64,000 bases of DNA from Motacilla alba alba. Lineage: Eukaryota; Chordata; Aves; Passeriformes; Motacillidae. The position numbers and the translations under genes are program-made. Below, in pieces: positions 1-13,477 of this stretch. The DNA lies in NCBI RefSeq assembly GCF_015832195.1, contig NC_052032.1, positions 3,292,618 through 3,356,617 of the forward strand, in the 5' to 3' direction. Position 1 is the first letter of the stretch. The number at the start of each line of letters is the position of its first letter. The notes beneath the pieces were generated by a model. It had not been told where the DNA came from, did not search any database, and saw nothing but the letters and a program-made list of their open reading frames with translations.

Positions 1-2584
1 AGCTGGGGTGTCCATGCAGGGCTTGTGTCACTGTTCCAGGCTCCCTCTCTTCCATAAGGAGTGTGTTTGGAATTTGGGGCTAAGGGAGCTTTTACAGATA
101 TAATCAATGTGGAAGTTGTGGTCCCACTTTTAGTTTTAAGAGCCTTGAAGTTTTAGAAGTGTACTAGGAAAGGTGTCCAGTGCTTGCAAAATCTCCAAAC
201 CTTAAAATGGAATGGTTTAAAATAGTCTTATCTATTGATAAGATATTTGATTTTTGGGGTTTTGAAAGAGTAGTTTCTCTGACTGAACAAATATTTTCTG
301 TCAAGTCTTATCTGTAAGGCTACCCCAGTGTGGTCTCTTCACCTCCCATCCCAATGGGGGGAAGATAATCAGAAGTGAGCATTTTGCGTTGCAGCATGGA
401 CAGAGTTTATCAATTGTTGCACAATCCCTTTGCCTGCAAGCCAGTTAAATAAAGGAGGAGGGTGGAGCAGTGGTGGAAATGGACCTGGTTTATACTGGTG
501 AGCTTCCTCCAAGAATTCCAGCATAACTATCAACAGTTTCTCCTCACAGGAAAGTTGAGCAATTCATTCTTACCCTTTGAGGAGTTCTGAATTATTGAAG
601 AGCAGAGGAACTTCTGCTGGGAAAGGCTGGAATTCCCCGCAGTCCTCTTGCTAGGGATGGTTTAATCAAACAGACTGTTTACATTCTGGGTCTCAGCAGA
701 GGCAATGCTCAAACAGCAGTGGTCTTCAACTGGACGCTGTAGCATGGGGGGTTTATTTTATTTTGTTTTAAACATCGGCATACCACCAGTTTTACTGGGA
801 AATGGCCATCTGCAAACACCTGCAGGCTCCATGGAACAGGCCAGAGAGGGAAGCAACAGCAGCTGCGTCTCACAGAGGCAAAATGAGACAGCAAGGGGGC
901 CGTGTTTCTTCTCTGGAGGTTTCTGCAGGGCTGGGATTTGGCAGCAAAGGTGGGCTGGGAGCCCTTGCACTCCTGGAGGGAGAGACCTTGCAGCAGGGGG
1001 AGGCTGAATGTTGGTCCAAACTCTTCTCTAAGCTTCAAACACTGATGGTAGAGGCAGAGAAGCAAAATTCTTCTTTGCCAAAACCTTGTATTTTGCCTCA
1101 CACTGTGAAGGCCAAACTGTTCTGTGAACAGTGCTCTCAGACTTAAGAGTGCTCAGCCGGAATGAAATGGGAGTTATGTATTCCATGAGAGAGGGAAGAA
1201 GGAAATGAGATTAGGACAGCTCCTCCAACCACCGCCTAACTCTCCACTCCCTCAGGAGGAACATCTTTTGCACCTATATCAACAAACCAACAACCTATTG
1301 CATTTCTGTATGTCCAAAATTGGCCACAAGACTTGAGTCGAGATTTTAATTTGTGTTCAGACGCTTTCTTTTTTTTATTCCTCTTTGGTATATTCTGGGA
1401 GTGATGTATTTCCGCTCCCCACATGCAGGATTTTCTGTCCCTCACCGAGGAGGACGCACGCAAGTAGGCAATGTGGCCAACATTCTTCCAAACCCCAGCA
1501 ATCCAACCAGCTGTTCAGCAGGGCTGTTATTTATTGAGAGCTGTCAATGTGTTCAACACATGGTGTCCTTTGCCCTGTCGAGCCAACAGCCTGGCTTTTA
1601 TGGGTTTCTCTGACACTTGTCACACACTGGTGACAGGACAAGCTGGAACAGGCACACGGGTTTATGTGAACATTATTCTAGCAGGGCATTACAACAAGAT
1701 GTTCTATAAGGGAAGGGGGGACAGAGACCAGTTGGCAGAGGAGAAAACAGAGGCTGTTGCAAAGGGTAGAGGTTCCTTCTTGACTGGTGCTTTCGGAAAG
1801 AGAACAGAGATTTCCTTCAGCGATAAATTAGATGCTTGGGGAGAAAGAAAGGGTGTTTGTTTCAGCAGTGATGCAACTCCTGTGTGAGAGAAGCAGACTC
1901 CCTCTCCTGCTAATTCCAGCTGCTGGTTCTGTAGCAGAGTGGAAGTGCACAGGAATTGCTTTGGCGTTTTAGTTGCTGCGAGGTGCCTTCAGCTCTGTCC
2001 TTTCCAGCTCCAAAGGTGAGATAATGGCTCTCAGCAGCCTGCAGAGTGATGCTGCTGTAAGAATGAGGAAATGTCATTAGTGCAGTGCTTCATGAATGAA
2101 GCAGTGAATGACAAATGCCACTCCTTTGCAGCAACAGGTTGGAATGCTCAGCCAAGAAGCCCTGTTGGCCAGGGTCGTGCTGGGTTCCTGTGCTGCTGTA
2201 AAGGGAAGACTGAGGTTGTGGAATGCCAAAGAGACAGAAAGACAGGGGGCACATCTTGCCAATCTCCTACTTATCTATTTGTCCCATCTTTTTTTCTCTT
2301 GACTTGTGTAAGCTCGTATTCATGAGTATCACAGGTATTTATTTTCCCCTGCTGGAAAACAGAGCCATTGCCTGAACAGTGTGACTCTGGCCACATTCCC
2401 TCCTATTCAGCACAATGCAATCTTGGCTCTTTACTAGTTAATATTTTCTGTCAACAACCTGCAAGGAAACAAAATCAGTGCTGATAAAATGTGCAGATGT
2501 TGCAGAGTGCAGGGAGTGGTAAACAATGACCAAAACAGGACTCTCAGTTGGGTGTTTTCAAAAGCTGAGAACATGAAAACTATG

Positions 2585-3240
2585 CATTAGAGTAAAGCCA
2601 AATGTGAAGTCATTCATATAGAGAGAGGGGCAGCAGGTCACACACAAAGGATGGATGGGAGGAAAGGATCTTTCACCTGGAAGCTGAATGTGGAGCAGCA
2701 ACTGCCTGTTGGAATAGATAAAGCATGTAAATGTGAGCTGCCAATGTGGGGCTGTGGCCAAAGGTTTGGAGTCATCGTTGGCTGGGTAAACAAGGAGATA
2801 TTGAATAGGACTGGGGAGGTTGTGTTACCCCTGTAATGACACTGGAGTGGCTGTTGCCAAAGCACTTTGTCCTATTCTGGTGTCTACAGTTTAAGAAGGA
2901 TGTTGTATGGAAGAGGATTTAGAGAGAAAACAATCAGTGGTGACGATAATTATATGATTTGTAACAAGTCTTGAAATGTTGGACTCAAGAAGATTAGGAG
3001 GTGACTTGATCACCATCATCTTTACATGAATGTTTTAGGAATATTTAACTGATAATTGTGGGTTTAAAATGAATTCTAGAGGATATGAGTAAATCCAATG
3101 GATTCAGTGGAGACAAAGCAACTTTAGAGCAGAGTATTTTAGCAGTGTTTTAGCCTTGAGAGTAGTCCGTAATTGAAAAACCTTTCTGAGCAGAGTGGTG
3201 GAATATCTGTCACCATAACTTTCAATATAGAACTAATTGT
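2585..3240 (+). mobile_element. Ancient CR1 LINE fragment (3' part of the reverse transcriptase ORF and beyond)
   Basis: The segment follows the known DNA pattern of old amniote CR1/L3-type copies. Successive landmarks are AAATGTGAAGTCATTCAT near 2599, a CTGTGGCCAAA stretch near 2752, a GGGGAGGTTGTGTTACC stretch near 2813, TTCTGGTGTCTACAGTTTAAG near 2875, and a GGTGACTTGATCACC stretch near 3000. It then decays into a GTGGTGGAATATCTGTCACC-like stretch near 3200. All frames are broken by stops and small indels, so it is a dead fossil. Orientation is the same as PAPPA2. Its divergence is much greater than that of the CR1 copies near 53 and 62 kb, so it belongs to an older wave. Boundaries are approximate. 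Confidence 0.75.
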
Positions 3241-6200
3241 TTTTCCAAACTGAAAAGTCTTTAAAGAGGAATTAATTCAGTGATCACTCATATTGTGTCT
3301 AAGAACTTCTAATGTCAGAGTATTCTGAGGTTTTTTTTGCTATTACTGGAAAAATGGTTGAAGCCAACAGTAAAGCACAAGCAGCACTAAGATACTAATT
3401 TCAAATCTTTTAATTTCTCTCTTTTTTAATTTCTGTGGGCTCTCCTTGACACTGGTAGGATATTTACGATCACTACAATAATTCCAGGTGATTGTAGAGT
3501 TCCCTCATCATCACTGAAGTTGAATTGTAAGGCTTTGTTTCATATGGTATTTTTAATCCTGTTTAGATATTGTCACCTTTTTCCAGAATGATGTGCTGAG
3601 CAATGACTTGACTTCCCCCCCTTTGTAACTGTCCAGTGCACTGTCTGAAAATCACCTGAAAAACAAGACTGAAATCTTTTCTCATTGAAGGTGGTAAGAG
3701 CTTTATTGTTGACCTCAATGATGCCAAGAGTTTACCTTCAGAACAGACTTGGGGAAGCAAAAATTAAGGCTTCCCTCAGGAAGCAGGATCATTGACAATG
3801 CCAGGAATGTGAAGCCAACACAGCAGACCCTTAAAAACAAAGTGGGTGAGAAAGCAGAGAATGACTTGGGGGTGACTTTGACTTCTCATCCCCTTGCTGG
3901 GTGCTCTGCCTCACTCTCAGGGCAGAACACCAGTCCAGGGGATGCAGGATACTGGAATGACCTATTCTTGTGACTTTAGCTGAGTTGCAAACATTGACCA
4001 AAACCCTGTCAAAGGTAATTAGTGTTCTGAGACAGGATTTCATTTCATTTGAGCCATCCCCAGCTGGAGAGTGTTCCTCAAAACTCAAATTTAAGCCAAG
4101 TGCTCCAAATGCCCCAGTCTGCTCCCTCCAAGTCATGTGCACATGTATATATAGGCCCCTGCACAGAGAAAATCCTGCCTGTACATGGTATTTTGTTAGT
4201 CTTCATTGCTCTGCTTCCAAATTTAACCAGAAGTAGAAGGGCTGAAATAACATAAGAAAGGTTGGACATATGATATTTCCTGCTGCTCAGCTAAATACAA
4301 GAATTGCCAAAAATCTTCCAAGGTAGCTTGTTTCTTTTACATTTTTCTCCCCGTTCTGCAGACTTGAGAAGGTCAATTACTTTCAAGAAGGATTTAGCTT
4401 TGGCAACACTTATGGAAAGCGAAGCAGAATTGTGACCTTTTGGAGATTTGCCCATCGCTGTCCCATCTTGTCCTTTAAGAACTAAAGGCTGAATTTTCAC
4501 AGCTACAGTCTTCGGTTTAATAGGTGTGAATTTGTTTCTGTGCACTTCTAAGACATCATGAGTATCTGTGCGAGAATTTGCTTTTAGATGTCTATTTATT
4601 TGTGCTCACAGATCAAGTGATCACTGGTATTTGTGGAGCAGAAATACAGGCTCAGGTATTTCCAGGAGGAAAATCATACCAAAACAAATGAAATTGGATT
4701 CAAACCGAGCAGAATAATAAAGCTCTAAAATGCTATACTTAGGTTAGTATGTGGTGACTCCAGCCTATCTGGAATGCATACTATAATAGTTATATCATGT
4801 TAGAGAGGCAGGGTTTTTTTTCAGTAGGACGTTTCCTAGAAAGCAGAAATATCTCTGTGGTTTGTGTATGGGTTTGGAACTTGTGTGCAAGTATGGAGCA
4901 GGGAATTTGAGGCATGAAATAGTCAGGATTAGTGAAGGCCTGGATCCCTTTCATAAGCGACGGCAGAAAACAGGCAGGATCAGCTCCCTTCTCCCCACTG
5001 CTATTGCAGCCTCCTCCTCTGTGGATTGTTTTGGAGTCAGTTCTTTGAAGGTTGATAAATGCCCCAGTTGTTTCTATTAGTACAGCAAAGATGCAGTCAT
5101 ATGGGAAAGCCAGATGCAATAAGATATTTGAGTCTGGATAAGATCTAAGATATTTTTACAATAAGATATTTAATTTTCACAAGGCAAAGTCCTTGCAGGG
5201 TATAAATCAGCGTAAATGCACTGGAACTACTCAGTTTTGCACTCACAAAGTGTCTGCCCAAGAATGTTCTCAAAATCCAATTAAATAACTAGAACTGTTT
5301 CATGTGGAAATGCCCCTCAATTACAAAGACAAGTCTAAGCTATCATGATGTGATTTTTACAGTCTCCTCGCAGGGTGCCCTAGTTTGCATTCATGGAATT
5401 TTTTGTTTTTGTTTTGTTTCTGTAATAATGTGGATGTTGGCCATCTGTCTGATCCTGGAAAGGTTGTAAGGTTGTCCCTGCTCCCCAGGTTCTCTTTCCA
5501 CTCCCTCATTGATCATAATGTTTGATTTAGGTGCCACTAGATTTCCTCCTTTGTTCTTCAGCCCTAACCTCCCCCCTGCAAACACACATGCATTGTGCAA
5601 TGGTGTAAAAGCTCTCCTGGCTGCAGCTGGGAGTAGTAACTGCTCAGCTGGTTCCAGCGCTGCCCTAAAGCTGCTGTAAAGGTCAGAGACAAGGGAATTC
5701 TAAAAAGCAAAACAAGCCATGTTGTTGTCCCCCCTTTAATCCTGGCTGTGTGTTTTGATCAGCACCACAAGCCACCTCTTGTGCAGGGCTCCACTTCTCC
5801 CAGCCCTGTGTTTGTGGCCGTCCAGGGCAGCGTGTCAGGCACTTTTCCAGCCCCGCTCCGGGCTCGGGTGCTGCCACAGCTGATTGACTTGCACTGCTTG
5901 TCAGACACAAAGCACATTTTGAAAGGAAATGCCATATTGAACTCCCCGTGAGCTGATGGGTATTGTGCACGGTCATCTGATGGCACAGATGTGCCCCTAA
6001 TAATCCTTCCAGGAGGATATTTCCTCCTGGGATGCTCTGGCCATCTGATCTGCTCTGAGGTATGCTGACCTATCTTGACCCAGTTTATGATCAATTCTCT
6101 CTGCTGTTTTCTAAAAGGAGCCCAGAAATATCTCTTTATCATTTAGATTGCCTGGAAGTTATGGTATTACGTGTCTGTTCTTTCCACAGAAGATACTCTG

Positions 6201-9200
6201 TGGTTGCTCTCAAGTGTTAACTCTTACAAAGGGGAGGAAAGCCACTCAGTGTGAGCAAGAGTGACTTTCTCTGTAGAGCTTTGATAGGTAATCAGCATTT
6301 GGCAAACAGCACAGGGAGGAAGAGGAGATGTGGAAGCAGAGGTGACTTGTGTTCCACCAAACATTGCCTGTTTGGGTACCTTCATCTCTGTAAGTGACCC
6401 TTCTGCTGCTGTGCCTTTATCTGAGTGTCCTTTTTCTCAGGTTTGTGTGTTCTGTGCATGTGTCTGTGAAAGATGAATGGTTTCCATGCATTCCTCCTGA
6501 TGTGTATCCATGTGTTTTGCAACACCTGCTTTTCAAGTGGGAATGGTGTTAATGCTGGATTTCTCTGGAGGTGAATCAGTTGCCTCAGGTACAATGGGAG
6601 GGTTAATTTGTAATCTGTTTCTGCTGAGCAGTGAGCAGAGATAAGCTTGGGAGTTCAGAGGTGGGTGATGATCCCTTTCAGCCAAACCAACAAACTTACT
6701 GAGTGCTGAGTATCCATTCCTGATACTTGAAGGTTTTCTGGGTTTTCATAAACACTAAACTCAACTTTTTAATAAGGCAACCCTAGAGTGTCTAAATTAG
6801 CAGCCAAAATCCTGAATTCTTGTCTGAATCAAGCTGGATGCAAAGCCTCCCATATTTGTGACATACAGAAGTGATTCTCTGATGGAACATCAGAGTTTGA
6901 CTTTAACCAGGATCCTAGAGAAGTCTGTCTCTACGATCTTCACTCTTCCGATGCCTGTGTGTGTTAAAATAATTTGTAATAACATGTACACATACTGTTT
7001 TTCCAAGCTTCATCCAAAAATATTCAGTTTTTTTCTCAGAACAAGCAGGAGAAATAAATAATTTTGCAGGTATTACAATATCCTTACCTTTGCCTGGAAT
7101 GTTCCTGTGATCCCAGACTTCCTAGTGGGTACTGAAGTTTGACCCTTGTGAAGGATGTACATTTTTCTGTCCATCTAAAAGGCTGCCTAAAGCTGGTTAT
7201 TAGATCATAAATAGTTTATTCACCAAGCACCAGTCTCCACTGGTCCAGCAGCTTTATTGTGAAATGCTTAAGGAGATGTAGATAAGAAGCAAACCTTCCC
7301 ACTAACCCTTGTTTTTGCTGAGGCTGTAGATGAAGGAGCCCTTGGAAAAGCCATACCCAGCCCTGGGCTGGCCCTGTTATAGTACTGCAAGGACTCAGCT
7401 CATTCTTTGCCCTGTGCTGTGTGTACACCTCAAAACCCTCACAATCTGTAATTTCTCACTAAGCCCAGCCTACCAGATGTATTTGCAGTAAGCTCTTCTA
7501 CACTGTTAGCGGGTGTATTCCCACAATAGGCTCGCTAGAGTGTCACTAATATGATTGTCCATGCCAGTGGCTGCTCTCTTGCAGCCCACATGATTTTGTT
7601 ATCAACAGGGAAGGATTTATGTAATGTTCATAACTAACCAGCCGCTATAAATTCATGTCTTGCTGCTGTAGTTGTTCTCACCTCTCTGTTTTCAGACTTC
7701 AAGGTATCTCATTGAGCAAATGAGTGACTGGGAATTTGAGAAACAGTACACAATGTATGCTTAATTTGATGCTAAATTGCACTGATATAAAGATTTTGAT
7801 TTTAAAGAGCCTTGGGCTAAATTCTCAATGTTAATTAGGCATGGCTGTATTAGACTCTGTATTTCTACACGAAGAAGTTCTTGTCTTTCACAGCAGAACA
7901 AAAAGAACTCTGTCCTTCTCTCTCAGGTCTGAATCCTCTGGCATAGCTTGTCTGGTGTGAATTCAGCTAGATTGATAGCAGCAGCAAACATCCCCTTTTT
8001 TGCTCTTTAAGTAGTATGTTGCCACCTGAGCAAGCCTTAGGTGGTTTTCTTGAACCACTCCTTGTCTCAGGGGGTGACCTCAGGAGGCCTCTTAGCTGTG
8101 TTGGAAATGGTATAGACAGAGATGTTGCCTTAAGTACTCTGGACTTTGAATTATTTAACTGTTGTGGAAGGAAGTGGGGCTGGGGGAAGCACAGCAAAGG
8201 AAAGGAGAGATTATTTCTCCCCTTTGTAAAACTATATTGGGTTCAACGTCACACCATGAAATATCCAGTGCAGAACTCAAGAACTGCTCCAGTGGATCTT
8301 CACTGACTTATCCAATTGCATGGAACATGGGGATACTTAACCCAAATCTGTCGGTTTTAATTATTTTCCTCTGGACAGATAAAAGCTTTCTATAGGTTCC
8401 TGTAGAATATTTGCTCTTTCAAGCGTTCTTCTGCGCTTTGATACTGAACGATTAAAGCATGCTAAAGAAAAAAACAGCCCCAACCTTTAGCTCCCTGTTC
8501 TTGGGCCCCCTGACTGCAGCTTTGATTGTTGACCTAAATTCCCCTTTCATAACTGAGTCCTGTCACCTCTGGTTGGAGTCTCCCAGCAAAACAGGCACGG
8601 CCAACTTTCAGAAGTGCAGGGCACTGTTTTCTGTTCTGCCTTGCGTGGCTCTGACGGCTCCGCAGCACCTGATGTGTTCAAAGTCAAACTGAGCTCCCTC
8701 TTCCCCTTCCCCCACCTCACCCTCCTGGAAATGAAATCATAACAAGGGGTTTTTTTTAACTTTTACTTTTGCCTTTCCCCCTCTCACTCTCCCCCCACTT
8801 CCCATTGCTCAGCAAAGAGAGGAAACTTTTCCTGCAGGAAGAATGAAATTCTTAGTTCATTCTATGGCTGGGTTGGTTGCTGCAAAGATTGCTGTTATCC
8901 AGACATACGAAATGGCACTGAAGTGAGAGAAGGAGGCCCTGGAGGATGTTATTTATAGCATTACAGTGGGTTACAGCAGCTTGGATGGGCTACTCCAGCC
9001 TCTCTTCGGTCAAACTCTGCCCACAGAGGGCTGCTTCTGGCTCCAGCAGCCTCCAGCTGTGAGTTCCTGCTCCTCTGCTCCCATCCCAGTTACAGCAATG
9101 CCTCCTGTCCTCACCCAGGGCTGTCTCCCACAAGTTCAGCAGCTGATGTTCCGTGCTGTGCTCATGCTGCCAAACCCTGCCAGTGCTCAGAGGATGTGGC

Positions 9201-12192
9201 TCTATTTAAATCCCCAGAAAAGTCCTGAAAACAAAGTGGGTCATAAATTATGGTGTTGGTTAAGGGGTCCTGGAAGAGGTCAGATGGACAGTGATGGTGG
9301 AGCTATTGTGGGTCAGTAGGCAAAGAACTGAGATTTTGCTGGTAAAAGGAAAGAGGGAGACTGTCTCATTTTCCATGTTTGGCTTTTGGCTTTGAGCTGC
9401 TGGAGTTGAATTATCCAGCTTTCCCCACTCTTTTGATGCCTAGGAATTTACTTTTCCTATAAGGGACAAACATCATAGGACTGGAAGAAGCCTTGTGGGC
9501 CATTGAAGTCTGTCTCTGGCCAAGCATAAAGGAATGTGGCATCTTCCTCTGTTTGTGCACTTCTCCAAAGTCCTCCAAGAAGTGACTCACTCCTTTGTGG
9601 GGAAGGGAGGCTTCCAGAGCCTCTTGCTGGAAAGCTGAACTAGCACCTCTTCTTGTTTTTTCTTTTTTTTTTTTCTTTTTAATTAAATACAAAATTCCAT
9701 TTCAATCCCTTGGGCTTCAGGAACAAGAGCTTTAGAAGGAAAAAATCATTCAGACTAAGGAGTAAGAAGGGCTGTCAGTGTTCTCCTCAGCTGGAGCTCC
9801 ATCCCTTTCTAGCAACTCAGGGCAAGCAGAAGCAAAGAAAACTGCTGTATGAAACTTGTACATATTTTTTTAATCTAATTTCTGTGGGGAAAACAAACAT
9901 CAGTTTTATTTCACACCATTTCTTGGCTCAGAAACTTCAGGCACATTCGCCAAATTGTGGTTTTTCAGTCATTGGCTGTGTCTCATTTACCATGAGGCCT
10001 CTTTGGTTGGTAAAGAGATATTAAGTAGCTAAAAATGTCCTTTACTGCATTATTGTAAAGAATTCTCAGTGTAAATGAGAATTTAAACTCTGTACATTTT
10101 TCATGTAAATGTTGGTTGTGGTCACAGCTGACTTGAAATTTGGAGTGTCAACCATTATGTGGGGTGATTTTGCTCAAAACCAGCCTTGTTTGGGGTAAAA
10201 GAGGCCTCTTCTTGTTTAAAATGTTCTTAATTATGTCTGAGAAATAACTCACGGCTATGGAACCTTTTACTAAATTGAAATAAATTGTGAAAACATCAAA
10301 TTATTCAGTTTTCAGAAGTTCTGGCAATTATTTCACATGTCCCTCTTCCAATGGCTTTGCCCTTATTAGTTGTCATAGAAGAAGCAATAAATTCTTTTAT
10401 TATGACATCCAGTGTCCCAGCTGAAATTAGTTTCATTGTGCTGGGGACAAAACGGAAAAGTGACACTCCCTTAGCCGGAGGATCCTCAGTCCAAAGCCAA
10501 AAGTAAAGTGAAGGATTGGGAAAATAGGTGAAGTATTCAAGCAAAAGAGGGTCATAAGGAACTAGTACAACTTGCAAGGGAGTTGGGTCTCTTATCCCAG
10601 CACAAGGGAATGTGGGTTTCTTGTCCGTTTTTTTACATTTTTTTTCATTTCTCTTAAGAATAAAACAAACTCTTGCTGCTGAAAGGCTTGTGCTCAGTCC
10701 ATCTTTTCATCAAGATTTGGATGTCTGCAACAGTAAAAGTTTGAGAAAATAATACTGTATGTGGCATAAGGATTCAGTAATGGCCTTTGCCCTAAACTAG
10801 AAAATGCAAGGAACTGGAATAGTAGAGTGTTTTAGTTCATTAGCTTTCATACTGGTGTGTTCAGTGGTGTCCCTATTGTCACTGGATTTTTTCTTTTCCT
10901 GTCCTTCTCTGGCTCCCTGTAAATCTTGAATTGATGGCAGCTGTTTGAGCCCAACTCAAGACACGTTGCATCACATCAGGGTTTAAAGGCTCAAAGGCAA
11001 GGGAGGATTGCTACTATTCTGTAGTATTCCTCCAGCAGCTCCTCATGCTCAGCTGAGGTCAATCACCAGCATCAGGCAGCACTTCAGAGAGACGAAGATA
11101 TTCTTTAAATGCTGCCTGGGAAACTGGATTTCCATCCCACAATAATTTATCAGTTCTTTGGGGTAACATTTCTTGCCTGGGTCAGTGTAAAGAGCAAAAA
11201 CTCTTGACCCTTAAAGACTGTATGGTGGACTTTCCTGGAACTGGAGACCTGTTCCAGGACTTCCAGCTGTCCATCCAACCGTGGGGATCTTGGATGCCTG
11301 AAGAAACAGGTGGAGCAGCTTATGTGTGTGCAGCTGCTTTGTGATCCACAGACCTGGAGGATTTGGTCACTGGAGATGGCAAATGAGACTGGAGATGATG
11401 GGGATTGTGGTAGGGCTGAGTTGTCCTTCTGTGCCTCAGTCAAAACAGCCCAGGGAGTCCCTGGGGTTCCCCTGGCCATGTTGAAGACATGCAGATTCTC
11501 AGAGGGATTTGCTGGGACAAGCCCATTTCTGCATCACTTTTTCTTCTCTCACCATGCTGGCATTTCCTGGCAGGCAAAAACTCTCTTACAAAATGCCTGA
11601 TCAGCTCTAATGGTCTTATTACAATAAGCTGAGATTTTTATGACTTATTTGGGAGAGGGACTTGTCTTGCCAGCTGTCTTCTTATTCATTGCAGTATTAT
11701 CCACCCACTATCACTGGACAATACCTTCATTTGAGATACATAAAAATACAGACTTTTATGGGCTCTCATCCATCTGAAGATGAATGCTATGTAAAAGCAT
11801 TTATTTCCTAAAGAAAAACTTAAAAATGCTTCAAAAACAGATTCCAGAAGGTTATTGGTAGCTTTGGCTCTTGTATCACAAGTTCCTCGGGTAAAAAACC
11901 ATTGCAGCAAATGTCTTTTTTTTTTTTAGCACATTTGTTTTTTCCTTGCCTGGTTCTCCTCCTCTCCTTTCTCATGATCAGAAGTAGCAGTATAAACCAG
12001 AAGCTGGTCTTGAAAAGGTTTTGAACTGAGTGCACCCTACAGATGAATAAACACATTACCTTCCGAACTCTGGGATCTCTCTTCCAAAGGAAACAGGAAA
12101 AGGGGGAGCTCAGAATCCCTAGCAAAATACCAGTGTGCAGAAAAAAGGCCCGTTTAAATGTTTTTAACTTTCCCATCAGAAGAGTTTTTTTT

Positions 12193-12265
12193 ACAGGGGG
12201 AGGAGGTGGAGAGGGGCAGGGTGTGAGGAGAAGGGGGGAAGGTGGGTGCTGGGAGAGGGGAGGAA
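12193..12265 (+). repeat. G-rich purine tract
   Basis: The + strand is almost all purine with many runs of three to six G, starting just after TTTTTTTTACA. It has several GGG runs separated by short spacers, so it could form a G-quadruplex. It lies about 1.2 kb upstream of the exon at 13478, inside the intron. It is low-complexity and probably not functional in itself. Confidence 0.5.
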
Positions 12266-12396
12266 AAATACAGTGAATGCTCCTGTAACCTTTGCTCTGT
12301 TGATACTAGACAAGACTGCACTGTTAATGAGTGATTGTTAACAGATGGCTCTTGAGCAACTTAGTCAGAAGCAGAAGATGTTATTTGGTTGTAGTG

Positions 12397-12441
12397 AGGG
12401 GAGGGTGAGGGTGCAGGGGTGAGGTAAGGGGATATTTAGTC
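12397..12441 (+). repeat. G-quadruplex-type motif in intron
   Basis: Four G runs of at least three, GGGG, GGG, GGG and GGGG, are separated by 1, 3 and 4 bases between about 12398 and 12419, and further GG/GGGG runs follow to 12432. This satisfies the usual G3+N1-7 pattern on the + strand, the strand found in PAPPA2 pre-mRNA. Together with the tract at 12193-12265 it makes a G-rich island about 1 kb upstream of the exon acceptor. Any effect on splicing or transcription is inference. Confidence 0.45.
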
Positions 12442-13477
12442 TTTTCACGAGGACTGAACTGTCAGAGATTTATGATTTTCCTTTAGGCTTTTGGAAGTGG
12501 AGGCTCTGGGGAAGGATTGTTTTCTATGTGCTGATAGTAGAAAGGCCATTTGGTGCTGAAAGCTCCAATGATTTTGTTTTTGGTGAGGGGTGTCCCTGCA
12601 GCCCTTGGCCTTTGAGAACTTAAGGATGGAAACGTCTGTCTTTAACTTGCTGAGCCTAGTGTCCCAAACTGGGGAGGAGTGGGCTCTGTCCACGGCCTGG
12701 AGCTGTCTGAGGGCTGGGTGAGAGAGCTCTAAGTATGGATCTACACTTTGGGAGAGAAATCTTTCCATGGTGCATTGAGTTGTTAGGAAGTGTTCCTGTG
12801 AGGGGGCAGGAACCTTTCTGAATGTCCATTTTTCTGGGGATGTCCATCTGTCTGTATTTCTTGCCCTTTCCCAATGTGGTGTGTACCAGTCTATGCCATG
12901 TGCCTTCTGGCTTTTATTGGGTATGACTGAAGGCAGCCTGAACACTTCCCATTCACTCTCTGTAGGATTTGTGTGCTTGAACTAAACAAGGTGACTGCAG
13001 CTGCTCAGTGCTTCTCAAAGTGTGCAGAATTTAGATTTTGTATTTATTTTCCTTCTGGACCTTATTAGACACATGGTTCAGGGCTGTGAGGGATGAGTGA
13101 CATCAACAGGGATTGGTTCTCTAGACTGTTTTTGTTTTCAACCACTGATGAATGGCTTGAGGGAAGGAAAGAACCAAATGCACAGTCCAACATTTTGCTG
13201 ATAGGAATTTGCAGAATAGTTTTGGACTTTGGTCAGGAAAAGGGAATCCCATTTGTACACGCCACTGGCAAATCTTTACCTTTAATAGGAAGTCTTGACG
13301 TGACCTCCCACAATGGTGCTCTAGATGATTTAAAGTCTTCCTTGTGCACTAACTATCTCACAGATGTAGGTGAGTGTGTGTATATACATTTAGAGAGATA
13401 TATTTACACAATTTAAAGACTAACGCCTTCATTCTGTCATCCTTATTTATTCATATTTCTCTTTTGGGGGCACATAG

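Larger units (their letters stand above)
1..13477 (+). other. PAPPA2: PAPPA2 intron upstream of the first exon in the window (partial)
   Basis: This stretch has no open frame longer than about 140 codons and no segment resembling the missing N-terminal exon, which should encode about 308 residues. It is therefore read as the 3' part of the intron before the exon at 13478, probably intron 2 of the human gene. It ends in a pyrimidine-rich run followed by CACATAG at 13471-13477. Contents that stand out are an ancient CR1 fragment (about 2585-3240), a T-rich tract near 9660-9680 and G-rich tracts near 12.2 and 12.4 kb, each listed separately. The rest is unique-looking AT-rich DNA in which I see nothing further. 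A distal enhancer or non-coding RNA could be hidden here, but the sequence alone does not show one. Confidence 0.75.

Noticed and set aside
12445..12945. A 166-codon minus-strand frame upstream of the first exon
   Set aside because: The composition is ordinary intronic sequence, with no recognisable domain and no upstream promoter-like or downstream poly(A) pattern.
1..13477. Search for the PAPPA2 first coding exon (signal peptide and propeptide)
   Set aside because: No frame of the needed size (about 300 codons) or signal-peptide-like start followed by a donor was found; it must lie upstream of the window.
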